A stretch of 64,000 nt of DNA from Maribacter forsetii DSM 18668 (GTDB lineage: Bacteria > Bacteroidota > Bacteroidia > Flavobacteriales > Flavobacteriaceae): contig NZ_JQLH01000001.1 in assembly GCF_000744105.1 (NCBI RefSeq), forward strand, positions 372,001-436,000, given 5' to 3'. Shown one piece after another: positions 8,483 through 18,700 of the stretch (position 1 is its first letter; each line of letters starts with the position of its first letter). Made by a program: the position numbers and the translations under genes. A model generated the notes under the pieces. It did not search any database. It saw only the letters and a program-made list of their open reading frames with translations, and was not told where the DNA came from.

Positions 8483-9256
8483 ATGAAAATCGAAGAAATA
8501 GAAATTATATTACAACCGTTAAGAGAGGAATTAAGAAATCATGCACTTTATAAGGAGCTGAAATCGGTATCTGATATACAGATATTCATGGAAAACCATG
8601 TGTATGCCGTATGGGATTTTATGTCGCTTTTAAAGGCATTGCAAATAAACCTTACGTGTACCACCTTACCGTGGAAACCGGTAAAGAATACAAATACCGC
8701 TCGGTTTATTAATGAAATCGTTTTGGAAGAAGAAACTGATGTCAATGAACTAGGCGTTTTAAAAAGTCATTACGAAATGTATTTGGATGCTATGGTTGAA
8801 GTAGGTGCGGATACTAATAAAATAACGGAGTTCTTGAATGAAATTGGGAATTTGGATAGTGTGTTGCAAACTATTGGGAATTCTGATTTGAACGAAGCCG
8901 TTAAGTCATTTCTAACATTCACTTTTGAAACGATACAAACACAAGAGCCTCATAAAATTGCTGCTGCATTTACTTTTGGTAGAGAAGATTTGATACCGGA
9001 TATGTTCTTGAAAATTGTAGAACAGGCAGGGGAAGATGCTTACCCTAAATTGGAATACTATTTAAGAAGGCATATCGAATTGGATGGTGATGAACACGGT
9101 CCGCTTTCCTTAAAAATGATACAAGAACTATGTGGTGATAGTGAAGCTAAGTGGTATGAAGTATTGGAATGTTCAGAAAAAGCTTTGAAAGAACGTATTA
9201 ATTTATGGAGCCATATAGAAGCGTCCATAAAAGAAACTTCGAATGTTTCTGGTTAA
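8483..9256 (+). CDS. DUF3050 protein (heme-oxygenase-like fold)
   Basis: A 257-residue cytoplasmic helical protein matching DUF3050: the N-terminal LQPLREELRNHALYKEL and the FMENHVYAVWDFMSLLKALQ segment with a conserved histidine, later VLEEETDVN, FTFGREDLIP and RRHIELDGDEHGPLS. The family belongs to the heme-oxygenase-like all-alpha superfamily that includes diiron oxidases; histidines and glutamates at the motifs above could bind metal. Function is not established. Its position directly after hemH may mean a heme or iron role, but that is inference. Confidence 0.8.
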   Translation: MKIEEIEIILQPLREELRNHALYKELKSVSDIQIFMENHVYAVWDFMSLLKALQINLTCTTLPWKPVKNTNTARFINEIVLEEETDVNELGVLKSHYEMYLDAMVEVGADTNKITEFLNEIGNLDSVLQTIGNSDLNEAVKSFLTFTFETIQTQEPHKIAAAFTFGREDLIPDMFLKIVEQAGEDAYPKLEYYLRRHIELDGDEHGPLSLKMIQELCGDSEAKWYEVLECSEKALKERINLWSHIEASIKETSNVSG

Positions 9257-9303
9257 CAAATACATTTAAATGAATATCACTTTCAACAAATAAACGACCG
9301 CGC

Positions 9304-10683
9304 ATGGCAAACGTTTCCGCAGAACAACTAGGAACGGAATCAATATCAAGTTTGCTTATTAAACAGGCATTACCAGCTAGTATCGGCATATTGGTGATGT
9401 CGCTCAATGTGCTGGTAGATTCAATTTTTGTTGGTAATTGGATCGGTTCTATTGCCATTGCTGCAATCAATGTGGTGTTGCCTATTTCCTTTTTTATAGG
9501 AGCCTTGGGTATGGCTATTGGTATCGGTGGTGCCAGTATTATTTCTCGTGCTTTAGGAGCTAATAATAAGGAGAAGGCAATACGGACATTCGGTAATCAG
9601 ATCTCATTTACCATTTTAATTACCACTTTTATGGTTGCCGTGGGGCTCACATTTGTTGATACGCTTATTCCTGCATTCGGTGGCAAAGGCTCTATTTTTG
9701 GGTTGGCTAAAATCTACTATGTCATTGTTTTGTATGGTGTACCTTTTTTAGGTCTCAATATGATGGGCAATAACGTCATACGATCTGAGGGCAAGCCGAA
9801 ATTTGCCATGATCGCAATGATCATTCCTTCCATTGGTAATTTAGTCTTAGATTATTTGCTCATTAATGTGATGGATTACGGAATGGAAGGTGCTGCATGG
9901 GCAACCACAATTAGTTACTTTCTCTGTTTTTTGTACATCGTATATTTTTTCTTGTCCGATAATTCAGAATTAAAATTAAGTCCTAGGTATTTACGTATCA
10001 AATTTTCTATAATTAAAGAAATTAGCTCGCTTGGCGTAGTTACTCTTTCTAGACAAGCTGTAGTGAGTGTTATTTACCTGTTGATGAATAACATTCTTTT
10101 TGATTTGGGAGGAGAAGCTATGGTTGCCGTATATGCCATTATCGGTAGAATGTTGATGTTTGCGCTTTTCCCGGTATTTGGTGTTACACAAGGTTTCTTG
10201 CCAATTGCAGGATTTAATTACGGTGCTCAAAAATATGATAGAGTAAAGGAGTCCATTTATACCGCAATAAAGTATGCCGCAATTTTGGCAACCATAGTTT
10301 TCGTAGGACTCATGATTTTTCCCGCAGAAATTGCCGGACTCTTTTTAAGCCATAAACCAGACATGAGCGCGTTGGAATTGGCAACTAATGCCTTTGTTTT
10401 GGAGAATACACCCTCGGCAATGCGATGGGTGTTTGCTGCTACTCCCATTATTGCACTTCAGCTTATAGGTGCAGCATATTTTCAGGCTATAGGTAAGGCT
10501 GTGCCTGCTTTATTATTAACCCTTTGCCGGCAAGGTTTTTTCTTTATTCCTTTGATTTTAATCTTACCTAACTTTTTAGGGGAATTAGGCGTTTGGATTT
10601 CCTTCCCCATAGCAGATGTGCTTGCAACTATTGTTACTGGATATTTTTTAAGGAAAGAAATTAATAAAACTTTGGTGGGCTAA
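9304..10683 (+). CDS. MATE-family efflux transporter
   Basis: A 459-residue polytopic protein with about 12 transmembrane helices. It has the MATE repeat pattern: LIKQALPASIGILVMSLNVLVDSIFVGNWIG at the first repeat, GASIISRALGANNKEKA, and in the second half GGEAMVAVYAIIGRMLMFALFPVFGVTQG followed by PIAGFNYGAQ. It exports drugs or metabolites in exchange for Na+ or H+. It follows DUF3050 by 47 bases and may be in the same unit. The substrate cannot be told. Confidence 0.92.
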   Translation: MANVSAEQLGTESISSLLIKQALPASIGILVMSLNVLVDSIFVGNWIGSIAIAAINVVLPISFFIGALGMAIGIGGASIISRALGANNKEKAIRTFGNQISFTILITTFMVAVGLTFVDTLIPAFGGKGSIFGLAKIYYVIVLYGVPFLGLNMMGNNVIRSEGKPKFAMIAMIIPSIGNLVLDYLLINVMDYGMEGAAWATTISYFLCFLYIVYFFLSDNSELKLSPRYLRIKFSIIKEISSLGVVTLSRQAVVSVIYLLMNNILFDLGGEAMVAVYAIIGRMLMFALFPVFGVTQGFLPIAGFNYGAQKYDRVKESIYTAIKYAAILATIVFVGLMIFPAEIAGLFLSHKPDMSALELATNAFVLENTPSAMRWVFAATPIIALQLIGAAYFQAIGKAVPALLLTLCRQGFFFIPLILILPNFLGELGVWISFPIADVLATIVTGYFLRKEINKTLVG

Positions 10684-10725
10684 TTTCTGATGTAAAACCA
10701 AACCCTAGTCCAAATCATTCGTAAG

Positions 10726-10742
10726 TAGCGTTAGAAACGCTA
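10726..10742. other. Short hairpin before the 46-residue ORF
   Basis: TAGCGTT-AGA-AACGCTA is a perfect 7-bp stem with a 3-base loop, followed by AAAAAA on the plus strand. It is not a standard terminator for the MATE gene because no T-tract follows. It sits 12 bases before the small ORF start. Confidence 0.45.
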
Positions 10743-10754
10743 AAAAACACGAAT

Positions 10755-10895
10755 ATGAATTTTATTTTATCACAATTAATTGCCATTGCTATATTTCTAT
10801 TAGCATGGAAACTTAAAGAATTGATAAACAATCAAAATAGATATATGAAGCTGCTAAAGGAAGAGACTCCTAAAGCAGCTAAATTTAAAAATTAA
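10755..10895 (+). CDS. Small single-pass membrane protein (46 residues)
   Basis: ATG to TAA, 46 residues. A hydrophobic helix (FILSQLIAIAIFLLAW) is followed by a basic, charged tail (KLKELINNQNRYMKLLKEE). No family is recognised. The ORF ends 1 base before the convergent hydrolase gene. The membrane-then-charged pattern and the tight fit between neighbours support a real gene; there is no homology evidence. Confidence 0.45.
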   Translation: MNFILSQLIAIAIFLLAWKLKELINNQNRYMKLLKEETPKAAKFKN

Positions 10896-10896
10896 G

Positions 10897-12201
10897 TTAG
10901 TTAGCGGGTTGTGCATGTAACAACTCCATCCCGGTAGAAGATCTTGGTTTAAAACCTGTCCAATCTTTTTCATTTGAATTTTCCTGAACATCTAAAAATT
11001 TGGTGTTGTCTTGGTTTTTAAGATGCTTGCCTATGAACGCGGTAACAAAATGTTGATTTACATTATTCAATTTGCGTTGATCCCATGATGGTTCTGCGTA
11101 TCTATAGTACTCGTCTATATGTAAGCCTGGGGCTAATGCTTCTGCTGGTGGTGGGTTAGGTGCTACATTATGTCTTGCATTTTCGTAAGTTAATAAGTAC
11201 CGGTCTGCATTTACCGCACCTTCATGAATTGCTTTGATCCCTTTTTCGTAACCGGAAATATCATCTTGGCTTCCAGCAATAAAGAATGTGGGAGTTTTTA
11301 ATCCTTTTAATCCTTCCGCATCCCAAACTCCTCGTTCCATTCCCCATGGAGCAAATGCTATGATTGCCTTTATTCTAGAATCAGCCAATTTTTCGTATTC
11401 CGCATTTCCAGCAAGATTTACGGAGATTGCAGAACTACCACCTGTCATTCCAGTAAAGAATTGTCCTAAACCGGCACTATATCCAGCTCCGCCAACGTTT
11501 AGTACTCCATATCCGCCCATAGAATATCCTATGATTGCGGTGTTATTGGCGTCTACTAATCCTTCGATTTTATTCTTAGAACCTTTAGCGCCTAATTTTT
11601 CCATCTCATTAATTACAAATCGTATGTCTTTAGGTCTATTAAGTAAAGTACTTTGAAATGCGTTCGCATCTTTAAAAGTTGAATCCGTATGGTCAATAGC
11701 AGCAACGATGTACCCTTTAGAAGCCAGGTTTTCTGTTAAGTACGTCATTAGATATCTAGAGCCAACATAACCGTGAGATACTACCACCAAAGGAAATTTA
11801 TTCCCTTTTAATGCATCGGCATCTCTGTAAGCTCTTCCTTTAAAGGTAAATGGTGTTAATGGTCTAAGCGTATCGCCTCTTGTTCCCATGACTTCATCAT
11901 AAACAACGGTTTTAGCATCATTTTTTACGCTGGCAGGATACCAAACTTCAATGGTAATTGGTCTGTCATAGGTTGGGTCTTTACCTTCTTTCGAATTTAA
12001 AATATCTACTTGATTAGGATTAACCAGATTTACGGTCTGTACGCCAACTTTATATTCGCCTCTTGCACTAAGTTCAGGAGCATCGGGCAATTGGTCTCCG
12101 TATAAAAAATCATTGGTTTGGGCATTTACGTTATTAATTGTCAATCCATTGAATAGAATAGCAATTAACAATGCCGAAAACAAAAGTGTTCTAAATTTCA
12201 T
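10897..12201 (-). CDS. Secreted alpha/beta hydrolase (PAF-acetylhydrolase/dienelactone-hydrolase-like)
   Basis: A 434-residue protein with a signal peptide (FRTLLFSALLIAILFNGLTINNVNAQ). The alpha/beta-hydrolase core has FPLVVVSHGYVGSRYL (oxyanion strand), the nucleophile elbow GYSMGGYG with its serine, the LKTPTFFIAGSQDDISG acid region and a late histidine in YENARHNVAP. The IEVWYPA and VVYDEVMGTRGDTLRPL N-terminal features resemble plasma PAF-acetylhydrolase/chlorophyllase-type predicted dienelactone hydrolases. Substrate unknown. The 277 bases to the next gene (12202-12478) hold no gene I can see. Confidence 0.85.
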   Translation of the reverse strand: MKFRTLLFSALLIAILFNGLTINNVNAQTNDFLYGDQLPDAPELSARGEYKVGVQTVNLVNPNQVDILNSKEGKDPTYDRPITIEVWYPASVKNDAKTVVYDEVMGTRGDTLRPLTPFTFKGRAYRDADALKGNKFPLVVVSHGYVGSRYLMTYLTENLASKGYIVAAIDHTDSTFKDANAFQSTLLNRPKDIRFVINEMEKLGAKGSKNKIEGLVDANNTAIIGYSMGGYGVLNVGGAGYSAGLGQFFTGMTGGSSAISVNLAGNAEYEKLADSRIKAIIAFAPWGMERGVWDAEGLKGLKTPTFFIAGSQDDISGYEKGIKAIHEGAVNADRYLLTYENARHNVAPNPPPAEALAPGLHIDEYYRYAEPSWDQRKLNNVNQHFVTAFIGKHLKNQDNTKFLDVQENSNEKDWTGFKPRSSTGMELLHAQPAN

Positions 12202-12478
12202 AATTGTTAGTTTGTTGGCTTAAATATAAGAATAGTTTAATTATTTATCGATTTAGTTGTATAACCTTGAATTACTGTTTTTTTTTCTTAGGATTAGTTA
12301 TTGGTCCATTTAATGATATTTAGAAATTTAAATCTTGATTGAAGATTGTTTATGTAATGGGCAGCGGAATTCATAATGTGATAATTAAGCTTCTTAAGAG
12401 ATGCTAATAAAATCTTAAAATCAACATTTGCGTAACAAAATGTTTAATTTTAGAGGAGACTAACATCAAACTATCAAA

Positions 12479-15400
12479 ATGAAAAAGCACCTTACCAATG
12501 CTGGCATATTCATGCTGGCATGTTTTCTATTACCATTATCATTATTATCTCAGAGAAGAAATAAATCTCAAAGTACAGCACCAACGTATCCTGAAGAGCT
12601 ATACTCTAGCTTGGACTATAGATTGATCGGTCCGTTTCGTGGTGGAAGATCGGCTGCTGTTACCGGCGTACCTGGCGAGCCTAATTTGTTTTACTTTGGC
12701 GCAGCAGGTGGCGGAGTATGGAAAACATTAGACGGGGGTCGTACTTGGGACAATATTTCCGATGGATATTTCGGCGGTAGTATCGGTGCCGTTGAGGTTG
12801 CAAAAAGTGACCCGAATGTTATATATGTTGGTGGTGGAGAAAAAACCTTAAGAGGTAACGTATCATCTGGTTACGGAGTTTGGAAAACCGAGGATGGAGG
12901 TAAAACCTGGGCTACGGCTGGGTTGGAAAAAAGTAGACATGTACCACGACTACGCGTGCATCCTACTGATTATAATACGGTATATGCGGCGGTTCTAGGA
13001 GATATTTATAAGCCGACTAAAGACCGTGGCATTTATAAAAGTACAGATGGCGGTAAAAATTGGAAACAAGTGCTATTTGTAAACGAGCAAGCGGGTGCGG
13101 TAGACTTGACCTTTGACCCCAACAACCCAAGAATTTTATATGCTTCTACATGGCATGCACAACGTACCCCTTACAGTTTAATAAGTGGTGGTGACGGCTC
13201 TGCACTTTGGAAGAGTATGGATAGTGGAGAAACTTGGGCAGAGATTTCAAAAAATGAAGGTTTCCCTACGGATACTTTGGGTATTATTGGTGTAGCCGTA
13301 TCTCCTAAGAATTCAGAAAAGGTTTGGGCTATAGTAGAGAATAAGGAAAAAGGTGGTTTGTACCGTTCAGAAAATGGAGGTAAAACGTGGTCAATAGTTA
13401 ATTCCGAAAGAAAGCTAAGACAACGTGCTTGGTATTACACAAGAGTATATGCCGATACGCAAGATGAAGATGTTGTGTATGTGTTGAATGTAAATTACCA
13501 CAAGTCGACCGACGGAGGTAAATCTTTTAATACGTTCAATGCGCCCCATGGTGATCATCATGATTTATGGATTTCCCCTGAAGACTCACAACGTATGATC
13601 ATTGGCGACGATGGTGGTGCACAAATTTCTTATGATGGAGGTGAAACATGGAGTACATATTACAATCAGCCTACGGCACAATTTTATCGTGTAACAACAG
13701 ATAACTCTTTTCCATATAGAATTTATGTAGCACAGCAAGATAATTCAACCTTACGTATGGATCATAGAAGTGATGGGCGAACTATTGATGATAGTAATTG
13801 GGAGACTACGGCAGGTGGCGAATCTGCTTGGATTGCTGTGGACCCAAAAGATAACGATATTGTTTATGGTGGTAGTTATGACGGATTTTTAACCAGGGTC
13901 AATCACAAAAACAAAACAGTAAGGGGTATTAATGTATGGCCAGACAACCCAATGGGTGCCGGTGCGGAAGCTATGAAGTATCGTTTTCAGTGGAATTTCC
14001 CTATTTTATTCAGTAGACATAACCCGAAGAAATTATATACATTTTCCAATTACGTACATGTATCGGAAAATGAAGGTCAGAGCTGGGAAGTTTTAAGTGG
14101 TGACTTAACACGAAACGACCCAACGAAATTGGGTTCTAGTGGAGGGCCAATAACTCAAGATAATACCAGTGTAGAATACTACTGTACCATTTTTACGGCA
14201 AATGAAAGTCCGTTAAAAGAAGGTATTCTTTGGGTAGGTAGTGATGACGGATTAATTCATGTTTCTAAAGATTCTGGTACAACTTGGGAAAATGTTACGC
14301 CTTCAAACATGCCAGAGTGGAATATGATAAACAGTATAGAGCCATCAAACTTTGATGAGGGAACATGTTACGTTGCCGCAACAAGATATAAATTAGGTGA
14401 TTTTCAGCCTTATCTTTATAAAACCACGGATTACGGTAAAACATGGACAAAAATAACGAACGGTATCCCTTCTGAACATTTTACAAGAGTAGTTCGTGAA
14501 GACCCAAAAAAGAAGGGATTGTTATATGCAGGTACCGAAACAGGCATGTACGTTTCTTTTAATGACGGAGCTAGTTGGTCTCCTTTTCAAATGAATTTAC
14601 CTATTGTGCCAATTACAGATTTGACTATTAAAGACGATAATTTAATTGTGGCAACGCAAGGTCGTAGCCTTTGGATAATTGATGATTTAACGGTGTTGCA
14701 TCAATTAGATGAAAGCAAGAAGAATGCGAATACTATTTTGTTCAAGCCAAAAGATTCCTATCGTACAAAAGGTAGGGCAGGTAAGAAGCCATCAAAAACT
14801 TCAGGTGAAAATTTGGAGAACGGTGTTATTACCCATTTTCTTTTGAAGAACTATTCTGAAAAAGACACCGTGCAATTAACGTATACTAATATGGCTGGTG
14901 ATACATTGGCAAATTATAGTTCTTCGGCAAAGAAAAAAGACAAGAAACTAGACCTTAAAAAAGGAGGCAACACTTTTGTTTGGGATACGCGCGGTAAAGG
15001 TGCTACCAAATTAGAAGGAATGATTTTCTGGTGGGCCAATTTTGATGGTGCGAAAGCCGTACCTGGGGATTACAAAGTACACTTGAATGTGAACGGGACT
15101 AATAACAGCGAAACGTTTACCATTTTGCCAGACCCAAGAGCAGAAAGTTCAGTAGCGGAAATGCAGCAACAATATGATTTTATTACAGATATTAATACTA
15201 CCATTGAAAATGCACATCAATCTATTAAGAAAATTAGAAATGTTACGAAGCAACTGAATTCGTTTACAGAACAATATAAGGATGATGATCATACCAAAGA
15301 TTTGGTAGAGAAAGCCAAAGCCATGAAAGAAAAACTGGGTGAGGTAGAGAAGGCATTGTACCAAACTCAAAATAGAAGTGGTCAAGACCCCTTAAATTTT

Positions 15401-15622
15401 CCAATTAAATTGACCAATAAGTTAGGTCATTTAAATAGTTTGGTTTCTATAGATGATTTTCCGCCAACGGAACAAGATATTGCTGTTAAGAACGAATTGA
15501 CAGCTAAGATTAATAAAGAGCTTCAAATATTTGATAGTGTAATATCATCTGAACTTCAAGAATTCAATAAAGGATTTAACGAGCTTAATTTGAATTACTT
15601 GTTTATTGATGAAAGTAAGTAA
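12479..15622 (+). CDS. Secreted VPS10/sortilin-type BNR beta-propeller protein, copy 1
   Basis: A 1047-residue protein with a signal peptide ending near LLPLSLLSQ. After the signature LIGPFRGGRSAAVTGV come about eleven Asp-box/BNR motifs (for example TLDGGRTW, TEDGGKTW, STDGGKNW, SYDGGETW, TTDYGKTW), as in sortilin/VPS10 ten-bladed propellers and BNR glycosidase-like proteins. A C-terminal domain of about 280 residues has a fibronectin-like strand pattern (NTFVWDTRGKGA) and helices. The role is unproven; in Bacteroidota these proteins are widespread, exported and often annotated as glycosyl hydrolase BNR repeat. It is paralogous to the next gene. Confidence 0.88.
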   Translation: MKKHLTNAGIFMLACFLLPLSLLSQRRNKSQSTAPTYPEELYSSLDYRLIGPFRGGRSAAVTGVPGEPNLFYFGAAGGGVWKTLDGGRTWDNISDGYFGGSIGAVEVAKSDPNVIYVGGGEKTLRGNVSSGYGVWKTEDGGKTWATAGLEKSRHVPRLRVHPTDYNTVYAAVLGDIYKPTKDRGIYKSTDGGKNWKQVLFVNEQAGAVDLTFDPNNPRILYASTWHAQRTPYSLISGGDGSALWKSMDSGETWAEISKNEGFPTDTLGIIGVAVSPKNSEKVWAIVENKEKGGLYRSENGGKTWSIVNSERKLRQRAWYYTRVYADTQDEDVVYVLNVNYHKSTDGGKSFNTFNAPHGDHHDLWISPEDSQRMIIGDDGGAQISYDGGETWSTYYNQPTAQFYRVTTDNSFPYRIYVAQQDNSTLRMDHRSDGRTIDDSNWETTAGGESAWIAVDPKDNDIVYGGSYDGFLTRVNHKNKTVRGINVWPDNPMGAGAEAMKYRFQWNFPILFSRHNPKKLYTFSNYVHVSENEGQSWEVLSGDLTRNDPTKLGSSGGPITQDNTSVEYYCTIFTANESPLKEGILWVGSDDGLIHVSKDSGTTWENVTPSNMPEWNMINSIEPSNFDEGTCYVAATRYKLGDFQPYLYKTTDYGKTWTKITNGIPSEHFTRVVREDPKKKGLLYAGTETGMYVSFNDGASWSPFQMNLPIVPITDLTIKDDNLIVATQGRSLWIIDDLTVLHQLDESKKNANTILFKPKDSYRTKGRAGKKPSKTSGENLENGVITHFLLKNYSEKDTVQLTYTNMAGDTLANYSSSAKKKDKKLDLKKGGNTFVWDTRGKGATKLEGMIFWWANFDGAKAVPGDYKVHLNVNGTNNSETFTILPDPRAESSVAEMQQQYDFITDINTTIENAHQSIKKIRNVTKQLNSFTEQYKDDDHTKDLVEKAKAMKEKLGEVEKALYQTQNRSGQDPLNFPIKLTNKLGHLNSLVSIDDFPPTEQDIAVKNELTAKINKELQIFDSVISSELQEFNKGFNELNLNYLFIDESK

Positions 15623-15670
15623 AGTCGAAAACGGTCATTTCGAGTGAGTTTTTGAAGTATGAAAAAATTA

Positions 15671-15716
15671 GTATCGAGAAACTTTTGTGTTCAAAATGTT
15701 TCTCGATACAATTTTT
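15671..15716 (+). terminator. Strong hairpin and T-rich tail; also a repetitive extragenic element
   Basis: GTATCGAGAAAC (15671-15682) pairs perfectly with GTTTCTCGATAC (15698-15709). The stem extends inward through TTTTG/CAAAA, and AATTTTTC follows. It works as an intrinsic terminator between the two VPS10 genes. The preceding GTCATTTCGAGTGA and the GTATCGAGAA core look like an interspersed flavobacterial repeat; a related half-copy is at 54816-54838. Confidence 0.65.
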
Positions 15717-15791
15717 CTTTAAGCATAACTCCAAGAAAACTGCTCAAACCGACAATTTAGAATGCCTAAAACAACAACCAAACAACCTAAA

Positions 15792-18700
15792 ATGAAAAAA
15801 CAACTACTCTTTTTTATAGCGGTACTGGCAACCACCATAACTTTTGCCCAAAATGCCAACGATTATTTTCAACCTTTAAAATTCAGAAATATTGGTCCGT
15901 TTAGAGGTGGGCGTTCGGTAACTGCAACTGGGGTTATTGGTGACCCCATGACTTACTATATGGGTACAACTGGTGGCGGAGTATGGAAAACAGAATCTGC
16001 CGGGCAACGTTGGGAAAATATTTCTGATGGTTATTTTGAACTGGGCTCTGTTGGTGCGGTTTCTGTATCGGCATCAAACCCAAACATTGTTTATGTAGGT
16101 ATGGGCGAACATGCGCCACGTGGGGTAATGACATCTTATGGTGACGGAGTATATAAGTCTACTGATGCGGGTAAAACTTGGAAGAAAATGGGACTTGAAA
16201 AAACCCAGCATATTTCAAGAATCATTATTCATCCAACAAATCCTGATATTGTTTATGTGGCTGCACAGGGTGCTCTTTTTGAGGGTAATGCTGAACGTGG
16301 TGTTTATAAATCTGTTGATGGTGGTAAGACTTGGAAAAACACGCTTTTCGTTAATAATTTAACTGGTGCTTCTGAGCTTTCTATGGATGCTAATTATCCT
16401 GAAATTATGTATGCCGCTATGTGGGAACATCAACGTAAACCGAATATGGTTGTTAGTGGTGGTGCAGGTAGTGGTCTTTATAAGTCTACGGATGCTGGAG
16501 AAACTTGGCAGAAAATACATAATGGGCTTCCGGAGGAAAAAGGAAAAATGGCAATAGCGGTTAGTCCGTCAAATTCTAATAAAGTTTATGCGCTCATTGA
16601 AAGTGATTCAGATGCAGATAAAGGCGGACTTTTTGTTTCAAATGATGCCGGTGCCTCTTGGAGTATGGTTAGTGGAGACAATAGATTGGTACAACGCGCT
16701 TGGTATTATATTGAGGTTTTTATAGACCCAAACGATGAAGATACAGTGTATGTTTTAAGTGCACCTGCGCTTCGTTCTGAAGATGGTGGAAAAACATGGG
16801 AAACGCTTTCAGGAACTCATGGAGATTATCATAACCTATGGATTAATCCTGATAATTCTAAGAATATGGTGATTGCCAATGATGGTGGGGCTGCCGTTTC
16901 TTTTGATTATGCAAAAACTTGGTCCACTCAAGATAACATGCCTACAGCTCAATTTTATCGTATTAGTGTGGACAATCTGTTTCCGTATAATATTTATGGA
17001 GGTCAACAAGATAATAGGTCTGTGAAGATATCTAGCTTATCTGCAGGTAGCAGTAGTATTACAACTAGAGATTGGACAGATTCTGCGGGTGGTGAGAGTG
17101 CCTTTCTAGCCTTTGATCCAGACAACCCAAGATATGTTATGGGAGGTCAGTATTTAGGTACGGTAGAGGTGATGGATATGGAGTCTAAAGCGGCAACTCA
17201 AATCATGCAAGCGCCTATTCAATATTTAGGTCGCGAGGCTAGGGATATGAGGTATTTGTTTAATTGGAATGCTCCGATAATAGCTTCTACGCATGAATTG
17301 GGCACCTTTTATCACGGAGCGCAATATGTATTTAGAACCCGTGATATGGGTCTAACTTGGGATAAAATTTCTGATGACCTTACACGCAATATAGATGCCA
17401 AACAAGGTAATGGTGGTGGACCATATACTAATGAAGCAGTAGGTGCCGAGAATTATGGTACGCTGGCTTACATATTAGAATCTCCGCATGAAAAAGGATT
17501 TATCTGGACAGGTAGTGATGATGGATTGGTGCACTTGACTAAAAACGGTGGTGAAACTTGGGAAAATGTAACCCCTAAAGGATTAAAAGAATGCTTGATT
17601 AATGCGATAGAGGTTTCTCCGCATGATCCTGCCACGGCTTACATTGCTACAACACGATATAAATTCAATGACTATACGCCAGGTTTCTATAAAACAACAG
17701 ACTATGGTAAAACTTGGACGGCTATAAACTCCGGTATTCCTTATGGTGCTTTTACGCGTGTAGTTCGTGAAGATGAGTTTAAAAAGGATTTACTTTACGC
17801 CGGTACGGAGAAAGGTATCTATGCATCATGGAACGGAGGCAAATCTTGGGAACCTTTTCAATTGAATTTACCAAAAACACCTATTACCGATTTAAAAATG
17901 CATAAAGGTGATATGGTAGTGGCTACTTCTGGTCGCTCTTTCTGGATTCTAGATGATGTAATTGCACTTGGGCAATACCAACCTTCTAAAACGGGACTTC
18001 AAATTTTAAAGCCCAAAGATGCTTATAATGGTTCTTGGAGAAGTCCGTTGAGTGGTAATTCAGATAAATTTACGGGTAGTGATGCATTTAACGGCATTAA
18101 TCCAGCTAACGGGGTGGTATTGTATTATGAGCTCCCAAAATTAGCAGATAGTACGGCAATTGCATTAGAAGTTTCAGATGCTAAAGGAAAAGTAATTAGA
18201 ACCATTAGTTCAGAAAAAGATCCTACATACAAACCACATAATGGTGGTGGTTCGCCACCTGCACCAACTTTAAGTAAGAAAAAAGGATTGAATCGTTTTG
18301 TTTGGGATATGAAACACCCAATTATGCCAGGAGTACCTGATGTATATATTGAAGCAGGATTTAGCGGACATAAAGTTTCCCCTGGTACGTATACTTTTAA
18401 ATTAATAGTAGACGGGCAAACAGTTGCTACGACCGGAACAATAAAAGAGGTGCCTACCTATGAGACAAAACCTGGTCAGTATGAAGAATTTGATGCGTTT
18501 ATGACTACCGCAGAAGCAGAGTTGACAGAAATGCATAATATGATCAATCAGTTGTATGCGGCTCAAAAAGACTTGACCGAAGTATTGAAAAAAGTTATGG
18601 ACCCTAGCGTTAAAACAGCGGGCGAAAAATTACTTGCGGATATGAAAGCTTGGGATGCCGATATGGTACAGCGTAAATCTCAAGCATATGATGATGTAGA

